A DNA stretch of 35,690 bases, from the NCBI GenBank assembly GCA_002726515.1, contig PBTE01000200.1:1-35690 (forward strand), read 5' to 3'. The notes beneath the pieces were generated by a model. That model saw nothing but the letters and a program-made list of their open reading frames with translations. It was not told where the DNA came from and did not search any database. The translations under genes were made by a program, and so were the position numbers. This DNA is from Planctomycetaceae bacterium (GTDB lineage: Bacteria; Planctomycetota; Planctomycetia; Pirellulales; Pirellulaceae). Below are positions 19,944-29,236 of the stretch, piece by piece. How positions within the stretch are numbered: the stretch's first letter is position 1; each line of letters begins with the position of its first letter.

Positions 19944-21962
19944 ATGGCCCCGTCGAACATCTCAGCAGTGCAGGTGGCCCGCAGGTTAGCGTGCTTCGCT
20001 TTGACATACATGTGTGTCATTGCCGCATCATCCAGCGCACGCTGCCAAGCCCCGGATCCGGCAAACCTGATACGCCGGGTTTTAGCCGAACGGAATGTGC
20101 GGCGGCAATACGATCTCTATCAGTCGTATTCTTCGGATCGATATGACCACAGCGCCGGGGACAAAAGCTTTTCCGACAAAACCGGCAACTGTCGCCTGAA
20201 ATGGGTCGATTATTTATTGCGGCATCAACTCGAATCCATTGCCGAGGCAGACCGGTTCACTGCCGGTCTGCACCAGGGACTGGCAATGCCCTTCGCAGCA
20301 TCAGACATAGCAGCCGCATGGGGACATGCCCTGCACGTCGCCGAGAAACGCACTGAAATTGACCCGGCTGCCATGCCGGCAGATCAACAACCTGTTCCAG
20401 CCAGGCTCCAGGTACCGGCCAGTACCGAATCCACACTGCTGGCAGCAGTCAACCGGGCATTTCTCGAATTCCAACAGGCCTTGCAGCCGCTGTCCGTGGC
20501 GGAACGACAAGAGCTACGCGACCAACTCTACCGGGTAACAACCGGAGATTCGCCTTACGGTTACCATCTCTCGGACACCACAGTTGGCCGCCACTTATGT
20601 GACTTGATGGAACGGATCGACCACAGATCACTGTTCGACGCCGCGCATGCTCTGCGAGCCGCCACGGACCGACAGGTCATCCAGCGGCACATCAATACTA
20701 CAGGGCGGGAAACTCTTACGCTGCCCGGCGCCAGCGGCCAGATCCAAAGCATTGTCAACAGCGAGGCCGGCCGGATTGTGGTCGGTGCTGACGGGGTGAA
20801 CGAGTATCACCTGGATGAAATGACTGACGTGGCGGTAATCATAGATACTGGTGGCGACGACATCTACCGGGAGGGTACAACAACTGCGATACGACCCCTG
20901 CTGGTCATCGTTGATTTTGCGGGCGATGATCTTTACCAGGGCGAGAAGCCTGGAATCCAGGGAGGTGCGATCGTCGGCCTGTCTCTGCTGGTCGATTTTT
21001 CCGGCAACGACCGCTACCAGGCGATCGACATTGCTCAGGGTTCGTCCCTGGCGGGCATCGGGACACTGATTGACCTGGCGGGAAACGATTCTTACCTGGG
21101 TGACCGTCGGGTACAGGGTTCGGCGTTTGGCGGTGCGGCCATGTTACTCGACGCACAGGGCAACGATGATTACCGCGCCGCACTGCTATCCCAGGCTGTG
21201 GGAGGTCCCCTGGGTTTCGGTTTACTGGAAGACATCAGCGGGAACGATCACTATTACGCTGGTGGGAAGTACGCCAATTCCTACGGCGATTCGCCGGGAT
21301 TCGATGGTTGGTCCCAGGGGATGGGCATCGGACCACGCGGGACAGCCAACGGTGGGATCGGCGTGCTGCTCGACGGTACAGGAGACGACCTGTACGAATG
21401 CGATTACTTCAGCCACGCCGGCGGATACTGGTTTGCCGCCGGATTTGTCCGGGATTTTGGCGGCAACGACCGGCGCATCGGGGCAACGCGTACAAATTTT
21501 GACGGATCGCCTCGCGAGGTGAGCCGTTTTTTGCGATGGGGCGTCGGGTTCGGATGTCACTTTGCTTCAGGATTCTTATTCGATGACGAAGGTGACGACA
21601 TTTACCAGGGTGACCATGCATCCGTGGCTTATTCCTGGGATATCGGTGTGGGCGCAATTATTGACACCCAGGGCAACGACCTTTATCAGGCGACAAGCAG
21701 TGGTGTGGCAGAATCCAACAATGCAGCCGTCGCCCTGCTCTTGGACGGTGCCGGGAACGACACGTACCTCGGAAATAATATCGGGGCGGCCGGTGCCAAG
21801 ATTGAATACCACCCACAGGATCTAGCGGGAGGCAATTTCACGTTCTTGTTGGACCTGGGAGGTACCGACACCTACAACGACTCTGTACAAAATGACTATC
21901 AGCAAGAGCGGGGCTGGTCAGGAGGATTCCTCATTGATCAGGAGGCTGATCAGGAGCAGTGA
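19944..21962 (+). CDS. Secreted protein with twelve DxxG[ND]DxY repeats
   Basis: A 672-residue exported protein that I do not recognise. It starts with a signal-like segment (RLACFALTYMCVIAASSSA). Residues about 37-260 are mostly helical and rich in polar residues. From residue 301 to 644 an octapeptide of the form D-x-x-G-[ND]-D-x-Y recurs twelve times, mostly 26-27 residues apart, each preceded by a hydrophobic strand such as VAVIID, LLVIVD, LSLLVD, GTLIDL or AAMLLD. This spacing fits a right-handed beta-helix or solenoid with one acidic turn per coil, which could bind calcium in the way RTX repeats do. That is inference. Two spacers are longer (47 and 43). AGGAG lies nine bases before the ATG. 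Confidence 0.8.
   Translation: MAPSNISAVQVARRLACFALTYMCVIAASSSARCQAPDPANLIRRVLAERNVRRQYDLYQSYSSDRYDHSAGDKSFSDKTGNCRLKWVDYLLRHQLESIAEADRFTAGLHQGLAMPFAASDIAAAWGHALHVAEKRTEIDPAAMPADQQPVPARLQVPASTESTLLAAVNRAFLEFQQALQPLSVAERQELRDQLYRVTTGDSPYGYHLSDTTVGRHLCDLMERIDHRSLFDAAHALRAATDRQVIQRHINTTGRETLTLPGASGQIQSIVNSEAGRIVVGADGVNEYHLDEMTDVAVIIDTGGDDIYREGTTTAIRPLLVIVDFAGDDLYQGEKPGIQGGAIVGLSLLVDFSGNDRYQAIDIAQGSSLAGIGTLIDLAGNDSYLGDRRVQGSAFGGAAMLLDAQGNDDYRAALLSQAVGGPLGFGLLEDISGNDHYYAGGKYANSYGDSPGFDGWSQGMGIGPRGTANGGIGVLLDGTGDDLYECDYFSHAGGYWFAAGFVRDFGGNDRRIGATRTNFDGSPREVSRFLRWGVGFGCHFASGFLFDDEGDDIYQGDHASVAYSWDIGVGAIIDTQGNDLYQATSSGVAESNNAAVALLLDGAGNDTYLGNNIGAAGAKIEYHPQDLAGGNFTFLLDLGGTDTYNDSVQNDYQQERGWSGGFLIDQEADQEQ
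20844..21875 (+). repeat. Coding repeats: twelve DxxG[ND]DxY units
   Basis: Units begin at residues 301, 324, 351, 377, 403, 430, 477, 504, 547, 574, 601 and 637 of the protein at 19944. Examples are DTGGDDIY, DFSGNDRY, DLAGNDSY, DTQGNDLY and DGAGNDTY. The eighth unit has Arg in place of the Tyr (DFGGNDRR) and the last has Thr in place of the N/D (DLGGTDTY). The DNA is not a tandem nucleotide repeat: the units have diverged, so this is an old structural repeat. Confidence 0.85.
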
Positions 21963-22082
21963 CTGGCTCCGGGCGAGGAACGCGAGTTGACGATCCGGCA
22001 ATCGACACCGCGCGTTTTTTCCGGGTCGTGACCCGGCGTCCTCACTTCTGGCGTTCTTGGTTTATCACTGGGGAAAAACATC

Positions 22083-23147
22083 ATGGCAGATCGACTGTTT
22101 CCAACAACCGTCATTGGCAGCTTGCCGCGGCCCGAATGGGTGCGGGAAATCATCTTAGACCGCAAAGACAAAAAGATCTCAGAAGACGAGGCCACCCTCT
22201 TGCTTGATCCGGCTGTCGAATCCGTCCTTCGACTGCAGGAGAGGTCCGGCTTGGATGAGATTACCGATGGTGAATGGCGCCGCGAGAGTTACGTCAAAGT
22301 ATTCGCAGAACGCGTGCGGGGCTTCAAACCGGATTTGATCGACATCCAACAGATGTTCTATCCCGCGGTCGTCGAACCCGTCGAATACTACCGTCCGCTT
22401 GTCCTGGAAGAGGCGACATTCGCCCGTCCGCGAACGGATTGTCGCCTGAAAGTGACCTTGCCGGCACCGTACATCGTCGGAAGACGGATGTGGCATCCTG
22501 AACATTCCAAGCAGGCGTATCCCACTCCGGAAAAACTGATGGCGGATTGCGTTCCTATACTGCGACGGGAAATTGAGGATTTAATTCAGACCGGCATCAA
22601 TACCATTCAACTGGACGAACCCTGGCTCAGTACCCTGGTGGACCCGAAGTTTCGCGAAAGCGAAGGACTGACCGACGTCCAGTACGAAATGGATCTGTGT
22701 GCCGACCTGATCAATCAGGTAGTGGACGGGTTCGATTCCGTCGACACGGGCATGCACCTCTGCCACGCTCACTTCAATTACACTCACGGGACCGAAGGTC
22801 CCTATGACATCATCATGCCCGCGCTGGCCAAAATTCGCGTCGGCACCATTTCGATGGAATACGCGACTCCCATTGCCGGAGGGATGGAGTCCCTGGCACA
22901 ATTCCCGCAGGGTCCGCGGCTGGGTCTGGGCTGCATCGACCACTGCGATCGTGAAATTGAAACTCCGGAAGCCGTCATAGACCGGGTGGAAGAAGCCATG
23001 CAATACGTCGACAAGGAACGGATCACACTACATCCCGACTGCGGTTTTTCACCGTCTGTTCAAAACCCCATGGACCTGGATCAAGCCTACTTGAAACTGA
23101 AATCGATGTGCCTGGCCGCAGAGACCCTTCGAAGCAAACACGGGTAG
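22083..23147 (+). CDS. MetE C-terminal-domain-like methyltransferase (cobalamin-independent type)
   Basis: A 354-residue protein matching the catalytic barrel of cobalamin-independent methionine synthase (UROD/MetE-like). It opens PTTVIGSLPRP, typical of the family. The zinc ligands of MetE all have counterparts: His225 and Cys227 (MHLCHAH), Glu259 (SMEYA) and Cys320 (HPDCGF). The DEPW motif (178-181) and the TDGE motif (61-64) are also present. The N-terminal half of full-length MetE is absent, so this is a single-barrel member. Such short proteins transfer methyl groups to or from thiols, and some act in methionine synthesis with a corrinoid protein donor. The substrate is open. GGGGAAA precedes the ATG at 22083. 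Confidence 0.85.
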   Translation: MADRLFPTTVIGSLPRPEWVREIILDRKDKKISEDEATLLLDPAVESVLRLQERSGLDEITDGEWRRESYVKVFAERVRGFKPDLIDIQQMFYPAVVEPVEYYRPLVLEEATFARPRTDCRLKVTLPAPYIVGRRMWHPEHSKQAYPTPEKLMADCVPILRREIEDLIQTGINTIQLDEPWLSTLVDPKFRESEGLTDVQYEMDLCADLINQVVDGFDSVDTGMHLCHAHFNYTHGTEGPYDIIMPALAKIRVGTISMEYATPIAGGMESLAQFPQGPRLGLGCIDHCDREIETPEAVIDRVEEAMQYVDKERITLHPDCGFSPSVQNPMDLDQAYLKLKSMCLAAETLRSKHG

Positions 23148-23394
23148 ACGGCAGGCAGCCAACTCGCGTTGGACCAAACGTCCGGTAGCATCCAAAGACT
23201 GCCCCGCTGGCGCACGAAATTTCAGTGATTGACAGAGTTCCAGTGGCCCTTTGTCTCCGTGGTTTTCTTTGGTCGCCGCCGGTGACCGGGCGCCCTCCCT
23301 GCACAGCCTGTCCCTGCACGGGACCTTGCACGACGCCCGGCGTGATCCCTCTTGCCTGCGTTTGACAACAACTCTCGTCAAGGCGGAACCGTGA

Positions 23395-24252
23395 TCAGTC
23401 CCCGCGGTGCGTCTTCTCCGTCGCCAGTACCTGCTGTCGTGCCACGATCACTGCGTTGGGGTCCTGAGGAACCTTGCCAGGATCAACGTAACGGGACAAC
23501 TCCCGCATGGCAACAACGTTAAAATCATTCCGTGCCAGGTAGCGCATGTAGGCTTCGAATTTATCACGCGGCGTGTTGACCCATGCGTGCGCCGTGTCAG
23601 GAACTCCGTGGAATTGCAGGACGGCAATCCTGCCCTGCTTTGCCCGGTCAAGCGAACGCGTAAAGTCTTCCAGTTCCCATGCCGGCCGCGCATCCCCCGC
23701 CGAGGGGACCAAAAGGGGGTGATCCTGGTAGGGTTCATAGACAACTCCACGTCCTTCTTCATACGGAAACTCCGGAACACCTCCGCGCCGGGCAAACTTG
23801 ATACCGTGACCTTCCAGGACCGACAATGCCCGTTCCGTAATCGCGTTTCCCGGATAAGCAAAACTGATCGGTTTTGGAATACCATACCTGTGGCACTGCT
23901 GATCGATTCCTTCCAATTGCACGCCCAGTTGATTGACGGTCTTATCGGTAATCCCCACATGATCCCGGGTGTGATTGCCAATCTCGAATCCGTCCGCGTG
24001 TAATTGAGCGATCTGCTCCCAGGACATGTAGTCCTGCTTGTTTTCCCGAAAGTCAAATCCCTCGGTGATGAAGAACGTCGCCGGAAAACCGTATTTCTTG
24101 AGAACGGGGCGAACTACCGTAAAATGAGATTTCACGGAATCGTCAAACGTGAGCACCACCGTCTTGTCTGGAATCGGTTCCAGGGCGGCGACGTTTCCCG
24201 GAGCAATCACAAAAGAGAGGCAAAAGACCAGGCTACAGATGCAGTACTTCAT
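23395..24252 (-). CDS. Secreted polysaccharide deacetylase (NodB-type, CE4)
   Basis: A 285-residue exported enzyme. A signal peptide (MKYCICSLVFCLSFVIAPGN) precedes the NodB domain. Motif 1 is LTFDD (34-38, catalytic base and metal Asp), motif 2 is EIGNHTRDH (metal His94 and His98), motif 3 is FAYPGN, and a late LQFHGV carries the last His. The metal triad is complete. These enzymes remove N- or O-acetyl groups from polysaccharides such as peptidoglycan, chitin or exopolysaccharide; planctomycete surfaces offer several possible targets. The ATG at 24252 follows AAGGG and starts the signal peptide. The longer frame was rejected because its extra 91 residues look non-coding. Confidence 0.92.
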   Translation of the reverse strand: MKYCICSLVFCLSFVIAPGNVAALEPIPDKTVVLTFDDSVKSHFTVVRPVLKKYGFPATFFITEGFDFRENKQDYMSWEQIAQLHADGFEIGNHTRDHVGITDKTVNQLGVQLEGIDQQCHRYGIPKPISFAYPGNAITERALSVLEGHGIKFARRGGVPEFPYEEGRGVVYEPYQDHPLLVPSAGDARPAWELEDFTRSLDRAKQGRIAVLQFHGVPDTAHAWVNTPRDKFEAYMRYLARNDFNVVAMRELSRYVDPGKVPQDPNAVIVARQQVLATEKTHRGD

Positions 24253-24620
24253 ATCACTCGTCCCTTCAACTGGTACCTTAAGTGCCGTTGGCAGCACGAA
24301 AGCCGGCAACTTGCTCAATGGTAAGGAAGACGTTGCCGGTAACGCGTGTGACAAAGGCCGTTGAACGTCTTGCGCTGACTGTCCGGAATCCTTCCCCCGG
24401 CCAATGATTTTCACCACCATGGTGCCCCGTTTGTGCCTGCATCTTAACTCACCCGGCATGAAATTAAAGATACCACTGACTGCAGACGGGCAGGCCCGAC
24501 CTATTGAAGTGTTGAGGAATCGCATTTCAACAGGTAACCTAGTCAGGTTGGTGCTCCCGTTACCGGGGTACAGGGCCTGACGTGTTGTTTCACTCCGTTA
24601 TTCTTCTTTGAGAGATCCAA
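24253..24620. other. Divergent intergenic region, no gene recognised
   Basis: A 368-base gap between the divergent deacetylase and enolase-superfamily genes. It must hold both promoters, but I found no convincing -35/-10 pair, operator or RNA. The open frame over part of it on the minus strand is the rejected upstream extension of the deacetylase. Confidence 0.5.
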
Positions 24621-25739
24621 ATGCGAATTGAAAGAGTGGAAGTCAGGGCCGTGGCGCCCCAAATGCAACGATATACGTGGTCTCACGACCTGCCCGAACA
24701 GTACACAACCAATACCATTGTGCGCATTTACACGGACTCCGGAGTCGAGGGGGTGGGTGGCGTGTCGAACTACACGTCCCACGACTACGACCGCTACACG
24801 GCCGAGACTCTACGACACTTGATCCCGACACTGGTCGGCGAAGATCCACTCCAACGTGAAGTGATCTGGAAAAAATTGTGGTCACGTGTATTTCCATTGT
24901 CACCCGGAGCCCTGGCCGCCATTGATATTGCTCTGTGGGATCTGTTGGGAAAACTGGCAAACGTTCCGCTTTACCAACTGCTGGGAGGTGCCTGCGACCG
25001 CATTCCTGCCTACGCCAGCACACCTCTCCTGGACGACGTCACCAGTTACCTGCGATTGGTCGATGAAATGCTTGAACAAGGTTTTCGCGCCATCAAGTTT
25101 CATTGTTGGTGTCTTCCAGAAAAGGACCTCGAATTAGCACGTGCGGTCCGCCGAGAGCATTCCGCTCAGGAAGTCGCGCTGATGCTCGACGCGGAAAATA
25201 ACTACGACTGGCCCGGCGCCCTGAAGGTTGCGCGGGAATTAGAAGAACTGGAGTTCACCTGGCTGGAGGCCCCCCTGATGGACTACGACCTGGAAGGATA
25301 CCGAAAACTGACGCGCCGCGTGGACATCGCGATCGTGCCATCGGGCCACTGGATTCAGGACTTGCCCGCTTACGCACAAGCGCTGCGGCGAGAGTGCTGG
25401 TCGCGTGCTCGTACGGACGTGACCGTATGCGGTGGCTTCACACCGGCTCGCAAATACCTGGCATTGGTAGAAGCCGAAGGTATGAAATGCGAAATCATGT
25501 CGTGGGGCAACACCCTCGTGTCAGCCGCCAATCTTCATTTAATGCTAGGCCTGGGAACCAGTACTTACTTCGAACAATCGATACCATACGAACCCTACGA
25601 GTACGGCATGCAGGACGTCATCCGCACGGACCCGGACGGGTATGTGGCGGCGCCTCAGGGCCCCGGACTGGGGGTTGAGGTGGACTGGAAAGCGATGGAA
25701 GCAGCTTCGCTCCACGTCCTGGACACCGGATCGATGTGA
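24621..25739 (+). CDS. Enolase-superfamily (mandelate racemase-like) protein with altered active site
   Basis: A 372-residue protein with the enolase-superfamily fold: a capping domain to about 125, then a barrel. It has KFH at 159-161, Asp190 (LMLDAENNY) and Glu216 (WLEAPL) as the first two metal ligands. The position of the third ligand, normally Glu in a GE pair, reads VPSGHW, so it is His243. The late His of the His-Asp dyad is also not found where expected: CEIMSWGNTLVSAANLHL has Trp at that place, although Asp266 remains. The protein is therefore family-like but not a standard racemase or dehydratase. A different metal geometry is possible. GAGAG lies before the ATG. The frame is intact, with no sign of decay. 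Confidence 0.85.
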   Translation: MRIERVEVRAVAPQMQRYTWSHDLPEQYTTNTIVRIYTDSGVEGVGGVSNYTSHDYDRYTAETLRHLIPTLVGEDPLQREVIWKKLWSRVFPLSPGALAAIDIALWDLLGKLANVPLYQLLGGACDRIPAYASTPLLDDVTSYLRLVDEMLEQGFRAIKFHCWCLPEKDLELARAVRREHSAQEVALMLDAENNYDWPGALKVARELEELEFTWLEAPLMDYDLEGYRKLTRRVDIAIVPSGHWIQDLPAYAQALRRECWSRARTDVTVCGGFTPARKYLALVEAEGMKCEIMSWGNTLVSAANLHLMLGLGTSTYFEQSIPYEPYEYGMQDVIRTDPDGYVAAPQGPGLGVEVDWKAMEAASLHVLDTGSM

Positions 25740-26058
25740 ACCTGCTGCCTGCCAACGGTCTGAGCCGACGGAAACCGCACGGTGCAAGCGGGACCATAAA
25801 AGATCCTCGCCCGGAATTTCCCGGAGGTGTCTTGCCCGGGTCTCCGGGAAACGCGCACCTCAAAACCCCGGTCGCAAAAGGCCGTGAATCCGGCCAGTTC
25901 GAGAGATTGTACTTCGCACCCCCCCATTCCGGTCGCATTGCCCGGATTTCCGACCACAAATCAAAGGCACTCCGTCGCTGCCGGGACCCATAACCCGTCG
26001 TCGCCAGTTCCGGTTATACTGGAGGCGACGTTCCCCACGAAATTTTTTTCACTCACAA
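25740..26058. other. Intergenic region with a hairpin near a possible -10 box
   Basis: A 319-base gap before the dehydrogenase-cytochrome gene. At 25999-26030 an inverted repeat pairs CGTCGCC and AGT with ACT and GGCGACG, with a 3-base bulge and a 9-base loop. It contains TATACT (26015-26020), a good -10 box, but no matching -35 hexamer is seen 17 bases upstream. The start region of the next gene has no clear Shine-Dalgarno sequence. Confidence 0.4.
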
Positions 26059-29000
26059 ATGGTACCTTCCATGCGTAGTCTCGTCACAGCCACCGTTCTT
26101 TCTCTGCTGGTTGGATTGTTTACGTTCACCCCCACGCAAGGCGACAAACGCCTGGGTAAACGACCGCCCTGGACCACTTCACGAATTCAGGGAACACCCG
26201 ATCCTCCACCTCCCTACCAAACGGCACGGGCATTTGCGAACCTCACTTTCGATGAACCGCTGGTACTGGTCAATCACCAACAATCGGGCCGCATGTTCGT
26301 TGCAGAACGGTTTGGCAAAATCCATTCCTTTTCCGAGCAGCAGGATGTCAGTACCTCCGACTTCTGTCTTGACGTCGACAGCACGATCTTTGGTTTTGCG
26401 CTGCATCCCGATTTCGAGCACAATGGATACCTCTATGTCACCTACCTGACCCCCAGTATCAAGGGAAGATACATCCTTCCCGAGGAATGCAGCCCTGATG
26501 GAACACGGGTCTCCCGCTTCCAGGTTGTCAGTCACGATCCTCCCCGATGTGATCCCGATTCAGAACATGTCATCATCCAGTGGCCCACTGGGGGCCACAA
26601 TGGCGGCTGTTTGAAATTCGGTCCCGATGGCTACTTGTACATCGCCCTGGGTGATGCGAGCGACATCGCCGACATGAGGGACACCGGGCAGGATCTCACC
26701 GATTTACCCGCCTCCATTTTGCGTATCGACGTCGATCACGCCGATCCGGGGCGAAATTATGGAATCCCCGAGGACAATCCATTCCTCGACCAACCCGGTG
26801 CGCGTCCGGAAATCTGGGCGTACGGCTTGCGCCAGGTTTGGCGAATGAGCTTCGATCGTGAAACTGGCGAGTTGTGGGCGGGTGAAGTGGGACAGGACCT
26901 GTGGGAAAGCGTGCACCGCATCCAACGGGGTGGAAATTACGGTTGGAGCGTTATGGAGGGTCTCCACGCCTTTCGGCCCGAGCGGAAAAGGGGCCCGACG
27001 CCCATTCTTCCACCAGTCCATGAATACAGTCATACGGAAGGTCGCTCCATCACAGGCGGCTATGTCTACCGTGGATCCCGTCTCAAGGAACTTGTGGGAG
27101 CCTATCTCTTTGCCGATTACGATTCCGGCCGGGTGTGGGGGCTGCGTTACGACGGAAACGAGGTGGTCTGGCATGACCTCCTGTGTGACACGACGCGGCG
27201 TTTCGCCACGTTTGGTGAAGGCAGCGACGGTGAGGTCTACCTGGTCGATCACATCGGTGGCGGATTTTATCGCCTGGTGGCCGCCGAAGAGGGCTCAAGC
27301 GGAGAGGAATTTCCCAGGCAGCTGAGTCAAACAGGAATTTTTTCGTCCGTGTCACAGCTCACTCCTGCCGCCGGCGTCATTCCGTTTTCAATCAACGCCG
27401 GCGCATGGTCCGATGGCGTAGAGAAACAGTGGCTGCTGGCAATACCGGGCGATGAGAAAATTGAATTCGACGGCATGAAATACCCCGATCCCGAAGTCCC
27501 TCCAGGCTGGAAGTTTCCCGACGGAACCGTCCTCGTCGAGACCATCAGCATGGAGATGGTGGCCGGAGACCCTGCCAGTCGCAGGCACCTGGAGACGCGC
27601 ATTCTGCATCACCAACACCTTCCCGGTTCGGAGCAGATGGGCGACCAGTACTGGATGGGCTACACGTACATCTGGAATGAGCAGCAAACCGACGCGGTGC
27701 TCCTGGAAGAGCCCCAGGGATTGGACGAGACGCTGACCATTCACGACCCGCAGGACCCGAGTCTCCCTGATGGTAAACGTACGTTGAAGTGGCACTATCC
27801 AAGCCGGGCGGAGTGCACCTTGTGTCACAACATGTCCGCCAGATATATCCTTTCCGGTAACACGTTACAGTTGAATCGGGATCACGACTATGGACAGGGA
27901 GTCATCGTCAATCAAATCCGTGCCCTGAAACACTGGAATCTCTTCAGCGAACCGTTACCACCACCGATCGATCAACTGCCACGACTGGCCAATCCGGAAG
28001 ATGAATCCCTGAGCGTCGATGCGAGGGCACGTGGTTACCTGCACGCAAACTGCGCTTTTTGTCATCGCCGATGGGGTGGCGGCAACGCGGACTTTAAATT
28101 GGTTTATTCACTCGACTTGCCCGAGACTGGTTTGGTGGATGTTCGGCCCACGCAGGGAACGTTTCATCTTCCCGGCGCCCGCCTTATCGCGCCGGGAGAT
28201 CCCTATCGTTCGGTACTTTTCTATCGTCTCGCCAAACTTGGGAACGGCCGGATGCCTCGCGCGGGATCACAAATCACCGACGCCCGCGGTCTGAAACTGG
28301 TCCACGACTGGATTCTCAAAATGTCTCCAGCGGATGATCAGGCCACCCGTTCCGGTAAAAATTTCGACCCGAAAATCCACGCCGCACAAAATATTCTGAA
28401 AAATCCATCCTCCCTGGCCGATTCTCGCACAGCAGCCGGTCAGCTGCTGGAATCGACTCTCGGGGCGCTCGCACTCAGTTGGACACTCGAGAACATGGCT
28501 CCTGATGACCAGCGACGACAGGAGTTGGTCCTGCTGGGAGCGCAACACTCAGTCCCTGACATACGAGACCTGTTCGAACGTTTTCTACCCGCCGAGCAGC
28601 GAACACAACGACTGGGCGAAGTCATTGATCCGCAAAAAATTCTTTCCCTCGAGGGTAACACAGCCCGCGGTCGTGAACTTTTCCTGGCGGCTGGAATTCA
28701 ATGCAGAAGCTGTCATCGTGTGCATGGCACGGGCATTGAACTGGGTCCCGATCTGAGCCAGATTGGAAAACAATACGATCGCGTCCAGTTACTCGAGACG
28801 ATTCTTGATCCCTCCAAGAAAATTGACCCCAAGTACATGGCATTTGTGGCCACCACGACGGCGGGCAAGATATACACCGGGCTGCTCGTTGAACGAAATC
28901 AGGAGGCTGTCATTTTGAAAACGCCTCGTAACGAGACAATCCGCGTCGCCACGGACGAAATTGAGGACTTGAAACCACAAGAAAAATCCTTCATGCCCGA

Positions 29001-29070
29001 CCAGGCACTGCGTGATCTCACTGCCCGCGACGCAGCCGACCTGTTGGCCTACCTGAGTTCGCTGAAATAG
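26059..29070 (+). CDS. PQQ-type sugar dehydrogenase fused to a diheme cytochrome and a haem-binding domain
   Basis: A 1003-residue exported protein with three modules. Residues 1-28 are a signal peptide. Residues about 55-405 are a glucose/sorbosone dehydrogenase beta-propeller (PF07995) with GHNGGCLKFGPDGYLYIALGD-like and GEVGQDLWE motifs. Residues about 415-755 match the diheme cytochrome family of the TIGR03806/SO_2930 type (PFSINAGAWSDGVEKQWLL, FPDGTVLVET) with haem motifs CTLCH (586-590) and CAFCH (665-669). Residues about 860-1003 are the TIGR02603-type haem-binding domain with CRSCH (882-886), ending near DAADLLAYLSSLK. It likely oxidises a sugar or alcohol outside the cytoplasm and passes electrons along its own haems. 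The start may be the ATG at 26059 or the one at 26071 that opens MRSLVTATVLSLL; neither has a clear Shine-Dalgarno sequence. Confidence 0.92.
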   Translation: MVPSMRSLVTATVLSLLVGLFTFTPTQGDKRLGKRPPWTTSRIQGTPDPPPPYQTARAFANLTFDEPLVLVNHQQSGRMFVAERFGKIHSFSEQQDVSTSDFCLDVDSTIFGFALHPDFEHNGYLYVTYLTPSIKGRYILPEECSPDGTRVSRFQVVSHDPPRCDPDSEHVIIQWPTGGHNGGCLKFGPDGYLYIALGDASDIADMRDTGQDLTDLPASILRIDVDHADPGRNYGIPEDNPFLDQPGARPEIWAYGLRQVWRMSFDRETGELWAGEVGQDLWESVHRIQRGGNYGWSVMEGLHAFRPERKRGPTPILPPVHEYSHTEGRSITGGYVYRGSRLKELVGAYLFADYDSGRVWGLRYDGNEVVWHDLLCDTTRRFATFGEGSDGEVYLVDHIGGGFYRLVAAEEGSSGEEFPRQLSQTGIFSSVSQLTPAAGVIPFSINAGAWSDGVEKQWLLAIPGDEKIEFDGMKYPDPEVPPGWKFPDGTVLVETISMEMVAGDPASRRHLETRILHHQHLPGSEQMGDQYWMGYTYIWNEQQTDAVLLEEPQGLDETLTIHDPQDPSLPDGKRTLKWHYPSRAECTLCHNMSARYILSGNTLQLNRDHDYGQGVIVNQIRALKHWNLFSEPLPPPIDQLPRLANPEDESLSVDARARGYLHANCAFCHRRWGGGNADFKLVYSLDLPETGLVDVRPTQGTFHLPGARLIAPGDPYRSVLFYRLAKLGNGRMPRAGSQITDARGLKLVHDWILKMSPADDQATRSGKNFDPKIHAAQNILKNPSSLADSRTAAGQLLESTLGALALSWTLENMAPDDQRRQELVLLGAQHSVPDIRDLFERFLPAEQRTQRLGEVIDPQKILSLEGNTARGRELFLAAGIQCRSCHRVHGTGIELGPDLSQIGKQYDRVQLLETILDPSKKIDPKYMAFVATTTAGKIYTGLLVERNQEAVILKTPRNETIRVATDEIEDLKPQEKSFMPDQALRDLTARDAADLLAYLSSLK

Positions 29071-29236
29071 CTTCGCTGTCAAAATAGAATTCGTTGAACA
29101 GCCATCCGGGTGACCGGGGCATTTTCATGGAGTTCCGGCCCCCGCAGCCGGGACCAGCGCGGCCACCCCCAGCTGAATCGACACTTTGGAATACCGGAGT
29201 CGACAGGACCAGAACGCCGCGGCGGGCACGAACGAC

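Noticed and set aside
24253..24525. Upstream extension of the polysaccharide deacetylase by 91 residues
   Set aside because: The extra residues have no protein-like pattern, and a signal peptide begins at the internal ATG at 24252.
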